From: Beijerinckiaceae bacterium
GTDB lineage: Bacteria > Pseudomonadota > Alphaproteobacteria > Rhizobiales > Beijerinckiaceae
Length of the DNA stretch: 64,000 nucleotides
Direction of reading: 5' to 3'
Assembly: GCA_947370975.1 (NCBI GenBank)
Contig: CANBNG010000006.1
Location: 123,308 to 187,307 of the forward strand
Shown here: piece by piece, positions 1-8,170 of the stretch
Layout of the letters: each line of letters opens with the position of its first letter
Position numbering within the stretch: position 1 is the stretch's first letter
Notes under the pieces: model-generated
The model's database searches: none
What the model was told of the DNA's origin: nothing
The model's input: only the letters and a program-made list of their open reading frames with translations
Made by a program: the position numbers and the translations under genes

Positions 1-136
1 GCAGGAACCCGAGGATGGTGGTGGCAAGTCCGAGCGCCAAAGTCGCAGGCCAGCCGAGCATGCTGACGGCGAGTACGAGCAGCGCTATCTCCCCGGCAAG
101 CCAGAGGAGAGCAGCGAGCTTGACGATCCTGCCCAT
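1..136 (-). CDS. fxsA: FxsA-family membrane protein, 5' end only
   Basis: The reverse strand from the ATG at 136 reads as a hydrophobic N terminus (about 45 residues) that continues past the window edge. It holds a Leu-Ala-Gly-Glu-Ile-Ala stretch and then an LGWPATLALGLATTILGFL-like membrane segment. This is the typical start of FxsA, a small inner-membrane protein named for suppressing F-plasmid exclusion of phage T7. The gene is divergent from the Tim44-domain gene, an arrangement I recall from related Rhizobiales. In-frame GTG codons at 142 and 148 are alternative starts. The call rests on a short fragment and hydrophobic similarity, so it is moderate only. Confidence 0.55.
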   Translation of the reverse strand, partial: MGRIVKLAALLWLAGEIALLVLAVSMLGWPATLALGLATTILGFL

Positions 137-204
137 GTTCACGATCACGACCCTGTCAGCTTGGACTGCGGCAGAGATGGCAAAATGCAATCTCTCATCT
201 ATCT

Positions 205-235
205 ATTATATGATACCGACTAGGGCCCCGGGCAA
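205..235 (-). promoter_or_regulatory. Candidate promoter for the fxsA-like gene
   Basis: On the minus strand a perfect TATAAT (forward 205-210) is preceded by TTGCCC (forward 230-235) with a 19-base spacer, longer than ideal. It lies in the 126-base divergent gap upstream of the fxsA-like start. The same AT-rich patch also offers TATGAT on the plus strand for the Tim44 gene. Confidence 0.3.
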
Positions 236-262
236 CGGGTCAAGAGTCACAGCCGGGCACGG

Positions 263-979
263 ATGAACAATTCCATGGATGCAACAACAATCGTTTTCGC
301 GCTTCTCGCCATTTTCGTGATCTGGAAGCTGAGATCCGTTCTTGGAACCCGGACCGGAACTGAACAGCCGCCGCTGGATATGTTCCGTCGCAAGACGGCA
401 GAGCCCGCCGCAGACGAAGGCAATGGCGCTGTCATTCCATTCCCCACCAGCACCCGAGAGCCGCTGCTTGAAAGCGTCGCCGATGATCGCCGCGCAGCCT
501 GGGCTCGACTTCCGGGCGTGGATGAGCGCGTCATCCCTGGCCTCGAGGCAGTTGCCTCTGCCGACAGCCAATTTGATCCGCAGAGCTTCATTGAAGGCGC
601 AAAGACGGCCTATGAAATGATCATCATGTCCTTTGCCGCAGGCAATCGCGCAGCTTTGCGCGATCTTCTGTCCAAGGATGTCTTTGACAGTTTCTCGAGC
701 GCGATCACGGAGCGTGAAAGCCGCGCCGAGACGGTCGACACGACGTTCGTCTCGATGGGGCGCACCATCATTGAAGATGCGCAATTGCGGGGAACGACAG
801 CCCAGATTTCGATGCGCTTTCAGTCCAAGCTCATCACGGCGACGCGCGACCGCGCAGGCGTGATCGTTGACGGCAGCGCTGATAAAGTCGTCGACATGGT
901 CGATGTCTGGACCTTTGCGCGTGAAACAAATGCGCGCGATCCCAACTGGAAGCTCGTTGCCACAGAAGCAGGGGCCTGA
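263..979 (+). CDS. Tim44/TimA-domain inner-membrane protein
   Basis: A 238-residue protein with one N-terminal membrane segment (about residues 7-22), a Pro/acidic linker, and a C-terminal Tim44-like domain (about 85-235) containing the FIEGAKTAYEMIIMSFA helix that opens this fold. In mitochondria the domain anchors the TIM23 import motor. The alphaproteobacterial versions are membrane-attached and are thought to have a scaffold or anchoring role, which is not settled. It stands divergent to the fxsA-like gene and 42 bases upstream of mltA, with which it is probably co-transcribed. The start was chosen at the first ATG, just ahead of the membrane helix. Confidence 0.85.
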   Translation: MNNSMDATTIVFALLAIFVIWKLRSVLGTRTGTEQPPLDMFRRKTAEPAADEGNGAVIPFPTSTREPLLESVADDRRAAWARLPGVDERVIPGLEAVASADSQFDPQSFIEGAKTAYEMIIMSFAAGNRAALRDLLSKDVFDSFSSAITERESRAETVDTTFVSMGRTIIEDAQLRGTTAQISMRFQSKLITATRDRAGVIVDGSADKVVDMVDVWTFARETNARDPNWKLVATEAGA

Positions 980-1021
980 CATGCAGGCGCCGCCGATGCG
1001 CAGCCAATTTGCGTAACGTCA

Positions 1022-2146
1022 ATGCAGGCAGCTGATTCAGCAACACGCGCGCATCTCGTGCCGGTCAGCTTTGCTGACCTGCACGGGTTTGCCACCGACG
1101 ATCATAAAGCGAGCTGGGCGGCCTTTTTGCCCTCCTGCCGCGCGATCATGGACAATCGTGCGGAATTGCGAAAAGGCACGCCCGCGAGCCCCAAGCATCG
1201 GGATTTATGCGCCCGCGCGATCGCCTTGGGAGCCGAGGCGAACTCCGGTCAGATTCGGGCTTTCTTTGAGACCAATTTTGCGCCCCATCTCATTTCGCCC
1301 GGAAACGATCCGGCATTCCTGACCGCCTATTATCGGCCCGAGGTGCAGGCCTCCCTCACACCTACGGCGGAATTCACCGAGCCCTTGCTGGCGCGGCCCG
1401 ACGATCTGATCACTTTGCATCCGGGCCAAGTGCCGCCGGAAGGCACAGACTTGCTTGCTGGGCGCATCGGTACGCACGGCAAGCTGGAATCCTACCCGAC
1501 ACGGGCGGAGATCGATGCCGGCGCTCTTGGCGCGCAGGCGCGTCCCCTGGCCTATGTGGCTGATGGCATCGAAGCTTTCATGATCCACGTGCAGGGTTCG
1601 GCGCGGTTGCGCCTGCCCGACGGCAAGGTGCTTGATCTGACCTATGCCGGCCGAAATGGCCGCCCCTATGTCTCGATTGGCAAGATCTTGATTGGCGAGG
1701 GCGAAATCAGCCTGCAGCACATGTCGCTCGACATGCTGAAGGGCTGGGTGCGGGCGCATGGGCAGGCACTTGGCCAGGACGGGCGTGGCCTGCTTCATCG
1801 CAACCCGTCCTTCATTTTCTTTTCCGCGACGCCTGCCGACGATGAAAGCCCAGGCCCGATTGCGGCAGCTGGCCTGCCGTTGACGCCATTCCGCTCCCTC
1901 GCCATCGACCGCAGCATCTGGGCCTATGGCCTCCCCTTCTGGATCGATGCCGACCTGCCGTGGCAGACGACGGGCACGCAACCTTTCGCCCGTTTGATGA
2001 TCGGGCAAGATACGGGTTCGGCCATTGTCGGCCCCGCGCGCGCCGATCTTTATTTCGGAACTGGCGCCACAGCCGGCCAGCGCGCGGGCGACATCCGTCA
2101 CCATGCCCGCATGTATGTACTTCTTCCTGTTGGTGAAGCGCCATGA
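1022..2146 (+). CDS. mltA: Membrane-bound lytic murein transglycosylase A
   Basis: A 374-residue protein with the MltA barrel domain (about residues 90-250) followed by a C-terminal 3D domain. The Gly-Gln-Asp-Thr-Gly-Ser motif near residue 328 and Ala-Asp-Leu-Tyr-Phe-Gly near 341 lie in the region that carries the catalytic aspartate in MltA. The enzyme cleaves peptidoglycan glycan strands, leaving 1,6-anhydro-muramic ends. No convincing signal peptide or lipobox follows this start, so the true start may lie elsewhere or the protein may be exported atypically. The stop overlaps the Smr gene by four bases, indicating translational coupling. Confidence 0.88.
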   Translation: MQAADSATRAHLVPVSFADLHGFATDDHKASWAAFLPSCRAIMDNRAELRKGTPASPKHRDLCARAIALGAEANSGQIRAFFETNFAPHLISPGNDPAFLTAYYRPEVQASLTPTAEFTEPLLARPDDLITLHPGQVPPEGTDLLAGRIGTHGKLESYPTRAEIDAGALGAQARPLAYVADGIEAFMIHVQGSARLRLPDGKVLDLTYAGRNGRPYVSIGKILIGEGEISLQHMSLDMLKGWVRAHGQALGQDGRGLLHRNPSFIFFSATPADDESPGPIAAAGLPLTPFRSLAIDRSIWAYGLPFWIDADLPWQTTGTQPFARLMIGQDTGSAIVGPARADLYFGTGATAGQRAGDIRHHARMYVLLPVGEAP

Positions 2147-2763
2147 GCGAGCCGCGCAAGCCGGTGCGCCCCCGCCACAGGCGGCTCTCGGATGAGGAAG
2201 TGACGCTCTGGGTCGAGGTGGCGCGCACCATCACGCCCAAGAGCGGCGCGCGCTTGCCCGCGCTCTCGACGGCAGGCGCGCTCGCAGAGACGGTTCCCGA
2301 GCCGTCGCCGGTCAAGAAAAAGCGTCCGAAAGAAGCGCCTCAGGAACCGCCAGCGCGCATGGAGCCACCAAAGCTGAGCGCCTTGCCGTTAGCTCCCATC
2401 GAACGGCGTCTGCGCCAGCGCCTTTCGCGCGGGCATATCGATGTCGACATGAGGATCGATCTGCACGGTATGCGGCAGGATGAAGCGCATGCGGCCTTGC
2501 GCCATTTTCTGGCGCGTGCACGTCAAAATCAGGCCCTCATCGTTCTTGTTGTCACCGGCAAGGGTAAGGGCAAGGTCGAACGCGATCAGGGACACTTTGT
2601 CGAAACGGGTGTTCTGCGGCGCTCTGTTCCTCATTGGCTGTCCGCGCCAGATCTGCGCCAGATCGTGCTTGGATTTGAGGAAGCCTCCCCCACGCATGGG
2701 GGCGGTGGCGCGCTTTATGTGCGTTTGCGCAGCGCGCGTCGCGCGGGAGCCACGCCCTCATGA
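2143..2763 (+). CDS. Smr-domain nuclease-like protein
   Basis: A 206-residue protein with a basic, Pro-rich N-terminal half and a C-terminal Smr domain (about 100-195). The domain shows the hallmark Asp-Leu-His-Gly at 106-109 and Thr-Gly-Lys-Gly at 138-141. Stand-alone Smr proteins related to MutS2 C termini have nicking or structure-specific nuclease activity on DNA or RNA. The cellular role in alphaproteobacteria is not established. Its start overlaps the mltA stop (ATGA) and its stop overlaps the next XRE gene in the same way, so the three are translated as a unit. Confidence 0.85.
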   Translation: MSEPRKPVRPRHRRLSDEEVTLWVEVARTITPKSGARLPALSTAGALAETVPEPSPVKKKRPKEAPQEPPARMEPPKLSALPLAPIERRLRQRLSRGHIDVDMRIDLHGMRQDEAHAALRHFLARARQNQALIVLVVTGKGKGKVERDQGHFVETGVLRRSVPHWLSAPDLRQIVLGFEEASPTHGGGGALYVRLRSARRAGATPS

Positions 2764-3143
2764 CACCCTTTGGTCAGAAATTACGCACGATGCGCGCCGA
2801 GCGCGGCGTGACGCTCAAGGACATGGCCACAGCGCTTGGCGTGTCGCCCGCCTATCTGTCTGCGCTCGAACATGGCCGGCGCGGCGCGCCGACCTGGTAC
2901 CTGGTGCAACGTGTCATCACCTACTTCAACGTGATCTGGGACGAGGCGGAGGAAATCGAGCGGCTCGCCCAGATTTCACATCCGCGTGTTGTTGTCGACA
3001 CGTCCGGCCTCGGGCCAAAGGCGACAGAGCTTGCCAATAAATTTGCTCGCCAGGTCGGCACATTGAACGAGGCCGATATTCGCGCGCTTCTCGACCTTTT
3101 GAATGAACGCCTGCGGACGGCAGAGCGCCGTCCGCGGCCTTGA
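2760..3143 (+). CDS. XRE-family transcriptional regulator
   Basis: A 127-residue protein with a Cro/C1-type helix-turn-helix at about residues 5-60 (Leu-Arg-Thr-Met-Arg-Ala-Glu-Arg-Gly start, then Val-Ser-Pro-Ala-Tyr-Leu-Ser recognition helix) and an alpha-helical C-terminal half. It is coupled to the Smr gene by an ATGA overlap, an arrangement common in this order. The target is unknown. The C terminus (Ile-Arg-Ala-Leu-Leu-Asp-Leu-Leu-Asn-Glu) could be a dimerisation helix. DNA binding is confident; regulon is not assigned. Confidence 0.85.
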   Translation: MTPFGQKLRTMRAERGVTLKDMATALGVSPAYLSALEHGRRGAPTWYLVQRVITYFNVIWDEAEEIERLAQISHPRVVVDTSGLGPKATELANKFARQVGTLNEADIRALLDLLNERLRTAERRPRP

Positions 3144-3200
3144 CGCCTCGGGGCGCTGGTGCGACACCGGCGCGGACCTGAAGCCTGATCGGAGTGGAAC

Positions 3201-4208
3201 ATGTCTGACGAAAAATTCGAGGTTCTGGGCCTCGGCAACGCAATCGTTGATGTGATTGCCCGCACCGAGGAAGACTTCCTTCTCCATCACGGCCTCAACA
3301 AGGGCGCGATGATGCTCGTCGATGAATCAGCCTCGGCCCGGCTCTATGAAGCCATGGGCGCGGCAACCATCATTTCGGGCGGCTCGGCGGCAAATACGAT
3401 TGTCGGCCTGTCGTCTTTTGGCATTCGCTCCGCCTTTATCGGCAAGGTGAAGAATGACGACGCGGGCCATTCCTTCGCGCATGATATCCGCAAGAGCGGC
3501 GTCCATTTCGACACGTCGTTTGCCGCCGATGGCCCCTCGACGGCGCGCTGTCTCGTCCTCGTGACGCCGGATGGCGAGCGCACGATGAACACGTTCCTCG
3601 GCGCATGTCAGAATCTGAGCCTTGACGATGTCGATGAAAATCTCGTCCGCGCGTCGTCCATCCTTTATCTCGAAGGCTATCTGTGGGATCCGCCCGCGGC
3701 CAAGGAAGCTTTCGTCAAGGCGGCGGAAATTGCCCATGCTGTTGGCAACCGCGTCGCGCTCACATTGTCGGATTCCTTTTGTGTTGACCGCTATCGCGAT
3801 GAGTTTCTCGAGCTTATGCGCAACAAGACGGTCGATATCGTTTTCGCCAATCAGCATGAGCTGAAGTCACTCTACCAGACCTCGGATTTCGACACGGCGC
3901 TTGCAGCTTTCCGCGACGAAAATGTGCTGGGTGCGGTGACGCGTTCGGAAGAGGGATGTTTGATCGTCACGCGTGGCGAAACGCTGGCCGTTCCGGCATC
4001 TCCGATCGAGCGTCTTGTCGACACGACGGGCGCGGGCGATCTTTTTGCGGCAGGCTTTCTTGCCGGGCTCGTGCGTGGCTGCGATCTGCGTGATGCCGGG
4101 CGTCTTGGCGGACTGGCTGCTGCCGAAGTCATTCAGCATTATGGCGCGCGCCCGACCGTCAGCCTCTGCGATCTAGCAACAGAGAACGGTCTCGCGCTTC
4201 CGATCTGA
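3201..4208 (+). CDS. PfkB-family carbohydrate/adenosine kinase
   Basis: A 335-residue ribokinase-fold protein. Gly-Gly-Ser-Ala-Ala-Asn-Thr at 60-66 is PfkB signature 1 and DTTGAGD at 274-280 is signature 2, ending in the catalytic base Asp280. The N-terminal GLGNAIVDVIA is typical of adenosine-kinase-like members of Rhizobiales, so phosphorylation of adenosine or a related nucleoside/sugar is likely; the exact substrate cannot be read from sequence. A GGAG ribosome-binding site precedes the ATG. It is convergent with coaA, leaving only three bases between stops. Confidence 0.85.
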   Translation: MSDEKFEVLGLGNAIVDVIARTEEDFLLHHGLNKGAMMLVDESASARLYEAMGAATIISGGSAANTIVGLSSFGIRSAFIGKVKNDDAGHSFAHDIRKSGVHFDTSFAADGPSTARCLVLVTPDGERTMNTFLGACQNLSLDDVDENLVRASSILYLEGYLWDPPAAKEAFVKAAEIAHAVGNRVALTLSDSFCVDRYRDEFLELMRNKTVDIVFANQHELKSLYQTSDFDTALAAFRDENVLGAVTRSEEGCLIVTRGETLAVPASPIERLVDTTGAGDLFAAGFLAGLVRGCDLRDAGRLGGLAAAEVIQHYGARPTVSLCDLATENGLALPI

Positions 4209-4211
4209 TTT

Positions 4212-5174
4212 TCAGAGCTTGCGGAGCGCGACCTGCTCGATGCTGTGATTCGCGCCCTTGGTGAGCACGAGGCTTGCCCGGGCGCGCGTCGGCAGAATAT
4301 TTTCGTGCAGGTTGCGCAGGTTGATCCGCTGCCAGATTTTGCGTGCCGTCTTTTCGGCCTGCGCATCGTCGAGGTCGGCATATTTGCGGAAATAGGACCG
4401 CGGATCGCGAAAGGCCGTCTCGCGCAGACGCATGAAGCGCGAGACATACCAGCGCTCGAGATCTTCATCGTCCGCGTGCAGATAGACGGAGAAGTCGAAG
4501 AAGTCGGAGACGAAGGGAATGTCCTTGCCGGGTTTGTTGGGCAGCAGGACGTTGAGGCCCTCGACAATCAGAATGTCGGGGCGGTCGATGACAATTTCCT
4601 TGCCCGGCATCACGTCATAGATGAGATGCGAATAGACAGGTGCCGGAACATTGCGCTTCCCCGCCTTGATGTCGGAGAGAAAGCGCAACAGCGCGGTGCC
4701 GTCATAGCTTTCCGGAAAGCCCTTCTTGTCCATCAGCCCTTCGCGCTCCAGCACAGAATTGGGGTGCAGGAAACCATCTGTGGTGATGAGTTCAACCTTG
4801 GGCGTGTTCTGCCAGCGTGACAGAAGTGCCTTGAGGACGCGCGCCGTGGTGGATTTGCCCACTGCGACCGATCCCGCAATCCCGATGATGTAGGGCATCT
4901 TGCCATCTTCAGCGCCGAGGAAGCGCTGGGTTGCCTTGAACAGGCCTTGTGTTGCCGCGACATAGAGCGCGAGCAGGCGCGAAAGTGGCAGATAGATCGC
5001 AATCACTTCTTCGACCGATATTGGGTCGTTCATCGATTGCAGTTTTTCGAGATCCTCGATTGTGAGGGTCAGCGGCGTGTCGGCGCGCAACGAGGCCCAT
5101 TCCGCACGCGTGAAATGTCGATAGGGCGACAATACGTCGGGCGGTGAAAGGCGAAGGCTCGTGCGTTCGTTCAT
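4212..5174 (-). CDS. coaA: Type I pantothenate kinase
   Basis: A 320-residue P-loop kinase with GSVAVGKST at 101-109 and the Tyr-Asp-Val-Met-Pro-Gly and Glu-Gly-Leu-Asn-Val-Leu segments typical of bacterial CoaA. It phosphorylates pantothenate, the committed and CoA-feedback-regulated step of coenzyme A synthesis, in the cytosol. It is the last gene of the histidine operon on this strand, 30 bases after hisE, a linkage I know from other alphaproteobacteria. The length and N terminus fit the family. Confidence 0.93.
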   Translation of the reverse strand: MNERTSLRLSPPDVLSPYRHFTRAEWASLRADTPLTLTIEDLEKLQSMNDPISVEEVIAIYLPLSRLLALYVAATQGLFKATQRFLGAEDGKMPYIIGIAGSVAVGKSTTARVLKALLSRWQNTPKVELITTDGFLHPNSVLEREGLMDKKGFPESYDGTALLRFLSDIKAGKRNVPAPVYSHLIYDVMPGKEIVIDRPDILIVEGLNVLLPNKPGKDIPFVSDFFDFSVYLHADDEDLERWYVSRFMRLRETAFRDPRSYFRKYADLDDAQAEKTARKIWQRINLRNLHENILPTRARASLVLTKGANHSIEQVALRKL

Positions 5175-5204
5175 CTTTTATCCCCGCCTGAAAAAAGCGT
5201 CGGG

Positions 5205-5537
5205 TCAGCCCCGTGCCGCTTTTTCCTCATGGCCCGACATGCGGGTTCGGCGTCCAAGTTCATCCAGCACAGTTTGCACCGGAATCTCGGCCGCCTGAAG
5301 GGCTACCAATAGGTGATAGAGGACATCGGCCGCCTCGGCCGTCATCGCGGCCTGGTCAGCCTGCGCGGCGGCCATGGCGAATTCAACGGCCTCTTCCCCG
5401 AATTTCTTTCCGCAATGCACGACGCCCTTGTCGAGCAGCATGCGCGTATAGGATTTTTCGGCCGTGGCGCTGCGCCGGGCTTTGATGATCGTCTCAAGAT
5501 CATCGAGCGAGAATGGGCTTTCTGTGGGCATGGCCAT
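5205..5537 (-). CDS. hisE: Phosphoribosyl-ATP pyrophosphatase
   Basis: A 110-residue all-alpha pyrophosphohydrolase carrying the Lys-Lys-Phe-Gly-Glu-Glu-Ala-Val-Glu and Glu-Ala-Ala-Asp-Val-Leu-Tyr-His metal-binding motifs of HisE. It hydrolyses phosphoribosyl-ATP to phosphoribosyl-AMP, the second step of histidine synthesis. It is a stand-alone HisE, not fused to HisI, and no hisI is in the window. It sits 17 bases after hisF and upstream of coaA. Two Met codons lie at the start (residues 1 and 3), so the first is a convention. Confidence 0.93.
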   Translation of the reverse strand: MAMPTESPFSLDDLETIIKARRSATAEKSYTRMLLDKGVVHCGKKFGEEAVEFAMAAAQADQAAMTAEAADVLYHLLVALQAAEIPVQTVLDELGRRTRMSGHEEKAARG

Positions 5538-5554
5538 GAGCGTCTGGCTCCTCT

Positions 5555-6316
5555 TCAGTCCAGTCGGACGGGCAGGCCCGCGTCGCGCATATGTTCTTTC
5601 GCCGCCCGGATCGTAAATTCCCCGAAGTGGAAAATCGATGCGGCCAGCACGGCTGTTGCATGTCCGTCGCGAATACCCTCGACCAGATGATCGAGGGTGC
5701 CGACGCCACCTGATGCTATGAGAGGGACCTTCACAGCATCCGCAATGGCGCGGGTGAGCGAAATATCGAAGCCCACCCGCGTGCCGTCGCGGTCCATTGA
5801 TGTCAGAAGGATTTCGCCTGCGCCGAGCGCCACAACTTCACGGGCATATTGGATCGCGTCGAGCCCAGTCGGCTTGCGGCCGCCATGGGTGAAGATTTCC
5901 CATCGGCCGGGCGAAACCTGTTTGGCGTCGATGGCGACAACGACGCATTGGCTGCCGAATTTTTCTGCCGCTTCGCGCACGAAATCACGATTGTGCACGG
6001 CGGCAGTCATGATCGACACCTTGTCCGCGCCCGCCAGGAGAAGTTTGCGGATGTCATCCGTGCTGCGCACGCCGCCACCCACCGTCAGCGGCATGAAACA
6101 GGCTTCGGCCGTGCGCTGGACGACGTCGAGGATCGTGCCGCGATTTTCGTGGCTCGCCGTGATGTCGAGAAAGCAGAGCTCGTCGGCGCCGGCCGCATCA
6201 TAGGCAATAGCGCTTTCGACAGGGTCTCCGGCGTCCTTCAGATCGACGAAATTCACGCCTTTGACGACACGCCCGTCCTTGACGTCCAGACAGGGAATGA
6301 CACGGCACTTAAGCAA
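5555..6316 (-). CDS. hisF: Imidazole glycerol phosphate synthase, cyclase subunit
   Basis: A 253-residue TIM barrel beginning Leu-Lys-Cys-Arg-Val-Ile-Pro-Cys-Leu-Asp-Val-Lys-Asp-Gly, the diagnostic HisF N terminus, with catalytic Asp at about residue 11 and in the Thr-Ser-Met-Asp-Arg-Asp-Gly-Thr motif. With HisH it makes imidazole glycerol phosphate and AICAR. The start codon is TTG at 6316, chosen because homologues begin exactly there. It overlaps the hisA stop by eight bases, so it is probably translated by re-initiation. Confidence 0.95.
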   Translation of the reverse strand: MLKCRVIPCLDVKDGRVVKGVNFVDLKDAGDPVESAIAYDAAGADELCFLDITASHENRGTILDVVQRTAEACFMPLTVGGGVRSTDDIRKLLLAGADKVSIMTAAVHNRDFVREAAEKFGSQCVVVAIDAKQVSPGRWEIFTHGGRKPTGLDAIQYAREVVALGAGEILLTSMDRDGTRVGFDISLTRAIADAVKVPLIASGGVGTLDHLVEGIRDGHATAVLAASIFHFGEFTIRAAKEHMRDAGLPVRLD

Positions 6317-7055
6317 TCGAGGCCTCCCGCGCCGCCCGGATCAGCGCCAGCGCTGCGGAGGGATCCAGACGCCCGTCATAAAGTGCGCGGCCAGTGATGG
6401 CGCCTGCAAGGCGCCTGCAATCTGGCTGCAGCAGCCGCTCGACATCGGCGAGCGAGGCAAGGCCACCCGACGCGATCACCGGAATCGCTATCGCATCGGC
6501 AAGCGCGAGGGTTGCCTCGACGTTGAGGCCCTTCAGCACGCCGTCGCGCGAAATGTCGGTGTAGATGATGGCCGCAACGCCGGCGTCTTCAAAACGCCGG
6601 CCGAGTTCCGAGGCCGTGACCTGCGCGACCTTGGCCCAGCCATCGACGGCGACAAGCCCATCGCGTGCATCGATGCCGACTGCGATCCGGCCCGGATGGA
6701 GGCGCGCGGCCTCGCGCACCAGATCAGGGTCGCGCACGGCTGCGGTGCCGATGATCACGCGGCTGACGCCCTTGGCGAGCCAGGCTTCGATGGTGCGCAT
6801 GTCGCGAATGCCGCCGCCAAGCTGGACCGGCATTTTCACCGATTTCAGAATGGCCTCGACAGCGGTGGCATTGCGCGGTTCGCCCGCGAATGCGCCATCG
6901 AGATCGACTACGTGCAGATATTCAAAACCCTGCGCCTCAAAGGCTTGCGCTTGATCGGCCGGATTGGTGTTGAACACCGTGGCCTGTTCCATGTCGCCAT
7001 GGATCAGGCGGACGCATTCACCCTGCTTGAGGTCGATTGCCGGATAAAGGATCAA
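6309..7055 (-). CDS. hisA: ProFAR isomerase
   Basis: A beta/alpha barrel of 248 residues that isomerises ProFAR to PRFAR in histidine synthesis. Catalytic Asp near residue 8 (Tyr-Pro-Ala-Ile-Asp-Leu-Lys) and the Tyr-Thr-Asp-Ile-Ser-Arg-Asp-Gly motif are present. I place the start at TTG 7055, giving the usual Met-Ile-Leu-Tyr-Pro-Ala-Ile N terminus and a four-base TTGA overlap with the hisH stop. A GTG at 7064 would add three residues and is the alternative. hisF follows with an eight-base overlap. Confidence 0.93.
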   Translation of the reverse strand: MILYPAIDLKQGECVRLIHGDMEQATVFNTNPADQAQAFEAQGFEYLHVVDLDGAFAGEPRNATAVEAILKSVKMPVQLGGGIRDMRTIEAWLAKGVSRVIIGTAAVRDPDLVREAARLHPGRIAVGIDARDGLVAVDGWAKVAQVTASELGRRFEDAGVAAIIYTDISRDGVLKGLNVEATLALADAIAIPVIASGGLASLADVERLLQPDCRRLAGAITGRALYDGRLDPSAALALIRAAREASIA

Positions 7056-7696
7056 GGTGACCACCTGAGAAAGTTGCCGATCAGAGCAAGGCCGAGTTTC
7101 TGGCTCTTTTCGGGATGGAATTGCGTTCCGGCGATATTGTCGCGTCCGACCATTGCTGTGAGCGGACCGCCATATTCGGTGGTTGCAATAACAAGGCCAG
7201 GGTCGGATGCACGCAGCTGATAGGAATGCACGAAATAGGCATGCAACCCGTTATCGCCGGTCGGAATGCCGGCAAACAGCGCATGGTCCTGATTGGGCGT
7301 GAGCGTGTTCCAGCCCATGTGCGGAACCTTGAGGTCGGGCAATGTCGGTTCGATCGGGACGACTTCTCCCGGGATCCAGTCGAGGCCCGCTGCAATCCCA
7401 TGTTCGAGGCCGCGCGAGGCCAGCAATTGCATGCCGACGCAAATGCCGAGAAAAGGCCGACTGCGGCGGATGACGCTCTCTTCCAGTGCTTCCACCATGC
7501 CCGGCACATTGTCGAGGCCGCGCCGGCAGTCCGCAAAAGCGCCCACGCCCGGCAGCACAATACGCTCGGCACGACGCACGACCTCGGGGTCCGAGGTCAC
7601 ACTCACGCGCATGCCGGCATCAGCGGCGGCGCGTTCAAAGGCTTTTTGCGCGGAATGAAGGTTTCCCGAGCCGTAATCGACGATGGCAACGCTCAT
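7052..7696 (-). CDS. hisH: Imidazole glycerol phosphate synthase, glutaminase subunit
   Basis: A 214-residue class I glutamine amidotransferase. The nucleophile Cys lies in Leu-Gly-Ile-Cys-Val-Gly-Met-Gln, and the His-Glu pair of the triad in Phe-His-Pro-Glu-Lys-Ser near the C terminus. It supplies ammonia to HisF. The ATG start gives the canonical Val-Ala-Ile-Val-Asp-Tyr-Gly-Ser-Gly-Asn-Leu. It begins four bases after the DUF2628 stop, and its own stop overlaps hisA. Confidence 0.95.
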   Translation of the reverse strand: MSVAIVDYGSGNLHSAQKAFERAAADAGMRVSVTSDPEVVRRAERIVLPGVGAFADCRRGLDNVPGMVEALEESVIRRSRPFLGICVGMQLLASRGLEHGIAAGLDWIPGEVVPIEPTLPDLKVPHMGWNTLTPNQDHALFAGIPTGDNGLHAYFVHSYQLRASDPGLVIATTEYGGPLTAMVGRDNIAGTQFHPEKSQKLGLALIGNFLRWSP

Positions 7697-7700
7697 GGTC

Positions 7701-8159
7701 TCAGCCTCCCGCTGACGGAAAGAGGCCGATCATGCCGGGCATATGCTGCCCCATGGCAATGGGCGCTTGGTCTGGCGTGCGCATGGCCAATGCGCGTCCA
7801 AACAAGCTGCGCTCGGCGTCTGCCAGGCGACGCCCGGACACGACGTCGATAAAATGGTAGCCACGCGAAGCAAGGGCCGCACGGCGGATGGAGCCGCCCT
7901 CGAAGCCCAAGGCGAGAGCCAGCAGGATTTCGAGCAGGTTCAAGGCCTCGTGGCTGGGCAGGACATAGGCGTCCAGCGCGATGATTGCCCCCTGCGCGAG
8001 GCACCAGACAAGCAGCGCCAGCCAAAGTTGGCGCCCGATCAGCCAAAAGGGTCCAAACAGCAGGGCTGTCCAGGCAAATCCCTCGCGCACGAACGCGGTC
8101 CGCTCAATGGCGGACAGGTCGTCGGGAGATCCCTTCATATGAACCGTATAGACGCCCAT
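7701..8159 (-). CDS. DUF2628 membrane protein of the his operon
   Basis: A 152-residue protein with an amphipathic N terminus (Glu-Arg-Thr-Ala-Phe-Val-Arg-Glu-Gly-Phe) and two to three hydrophobic segments (about residues 28-68 and 74-90), matching the DUF2628 pattern. Its function is unknown to me. It lies between hisB and hisH with 11- and 4-base gaps, so it must be co-transcribed with the pathway genes. I recall the same placement in other Rhizobiales, which suggests a selected link, but no catalytic motif is visible. Confidence 0.8.
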   Translation of the reverse strand: MGVYTVHMKGSPDDLSAIERTAFVREGFAWTALLFGPFWLIGRQLWLALLVWCLAQGAIIALDAYVLPSHEALNLLEILLALALGFEGGSIRRAALASRGYHFIDVVSGRRLADAERSLFGRALAMRTPDQAPIAMGQHMPGMIGLFPSAGG

Positions 8160-8170
8160 GTGGCATTTGC

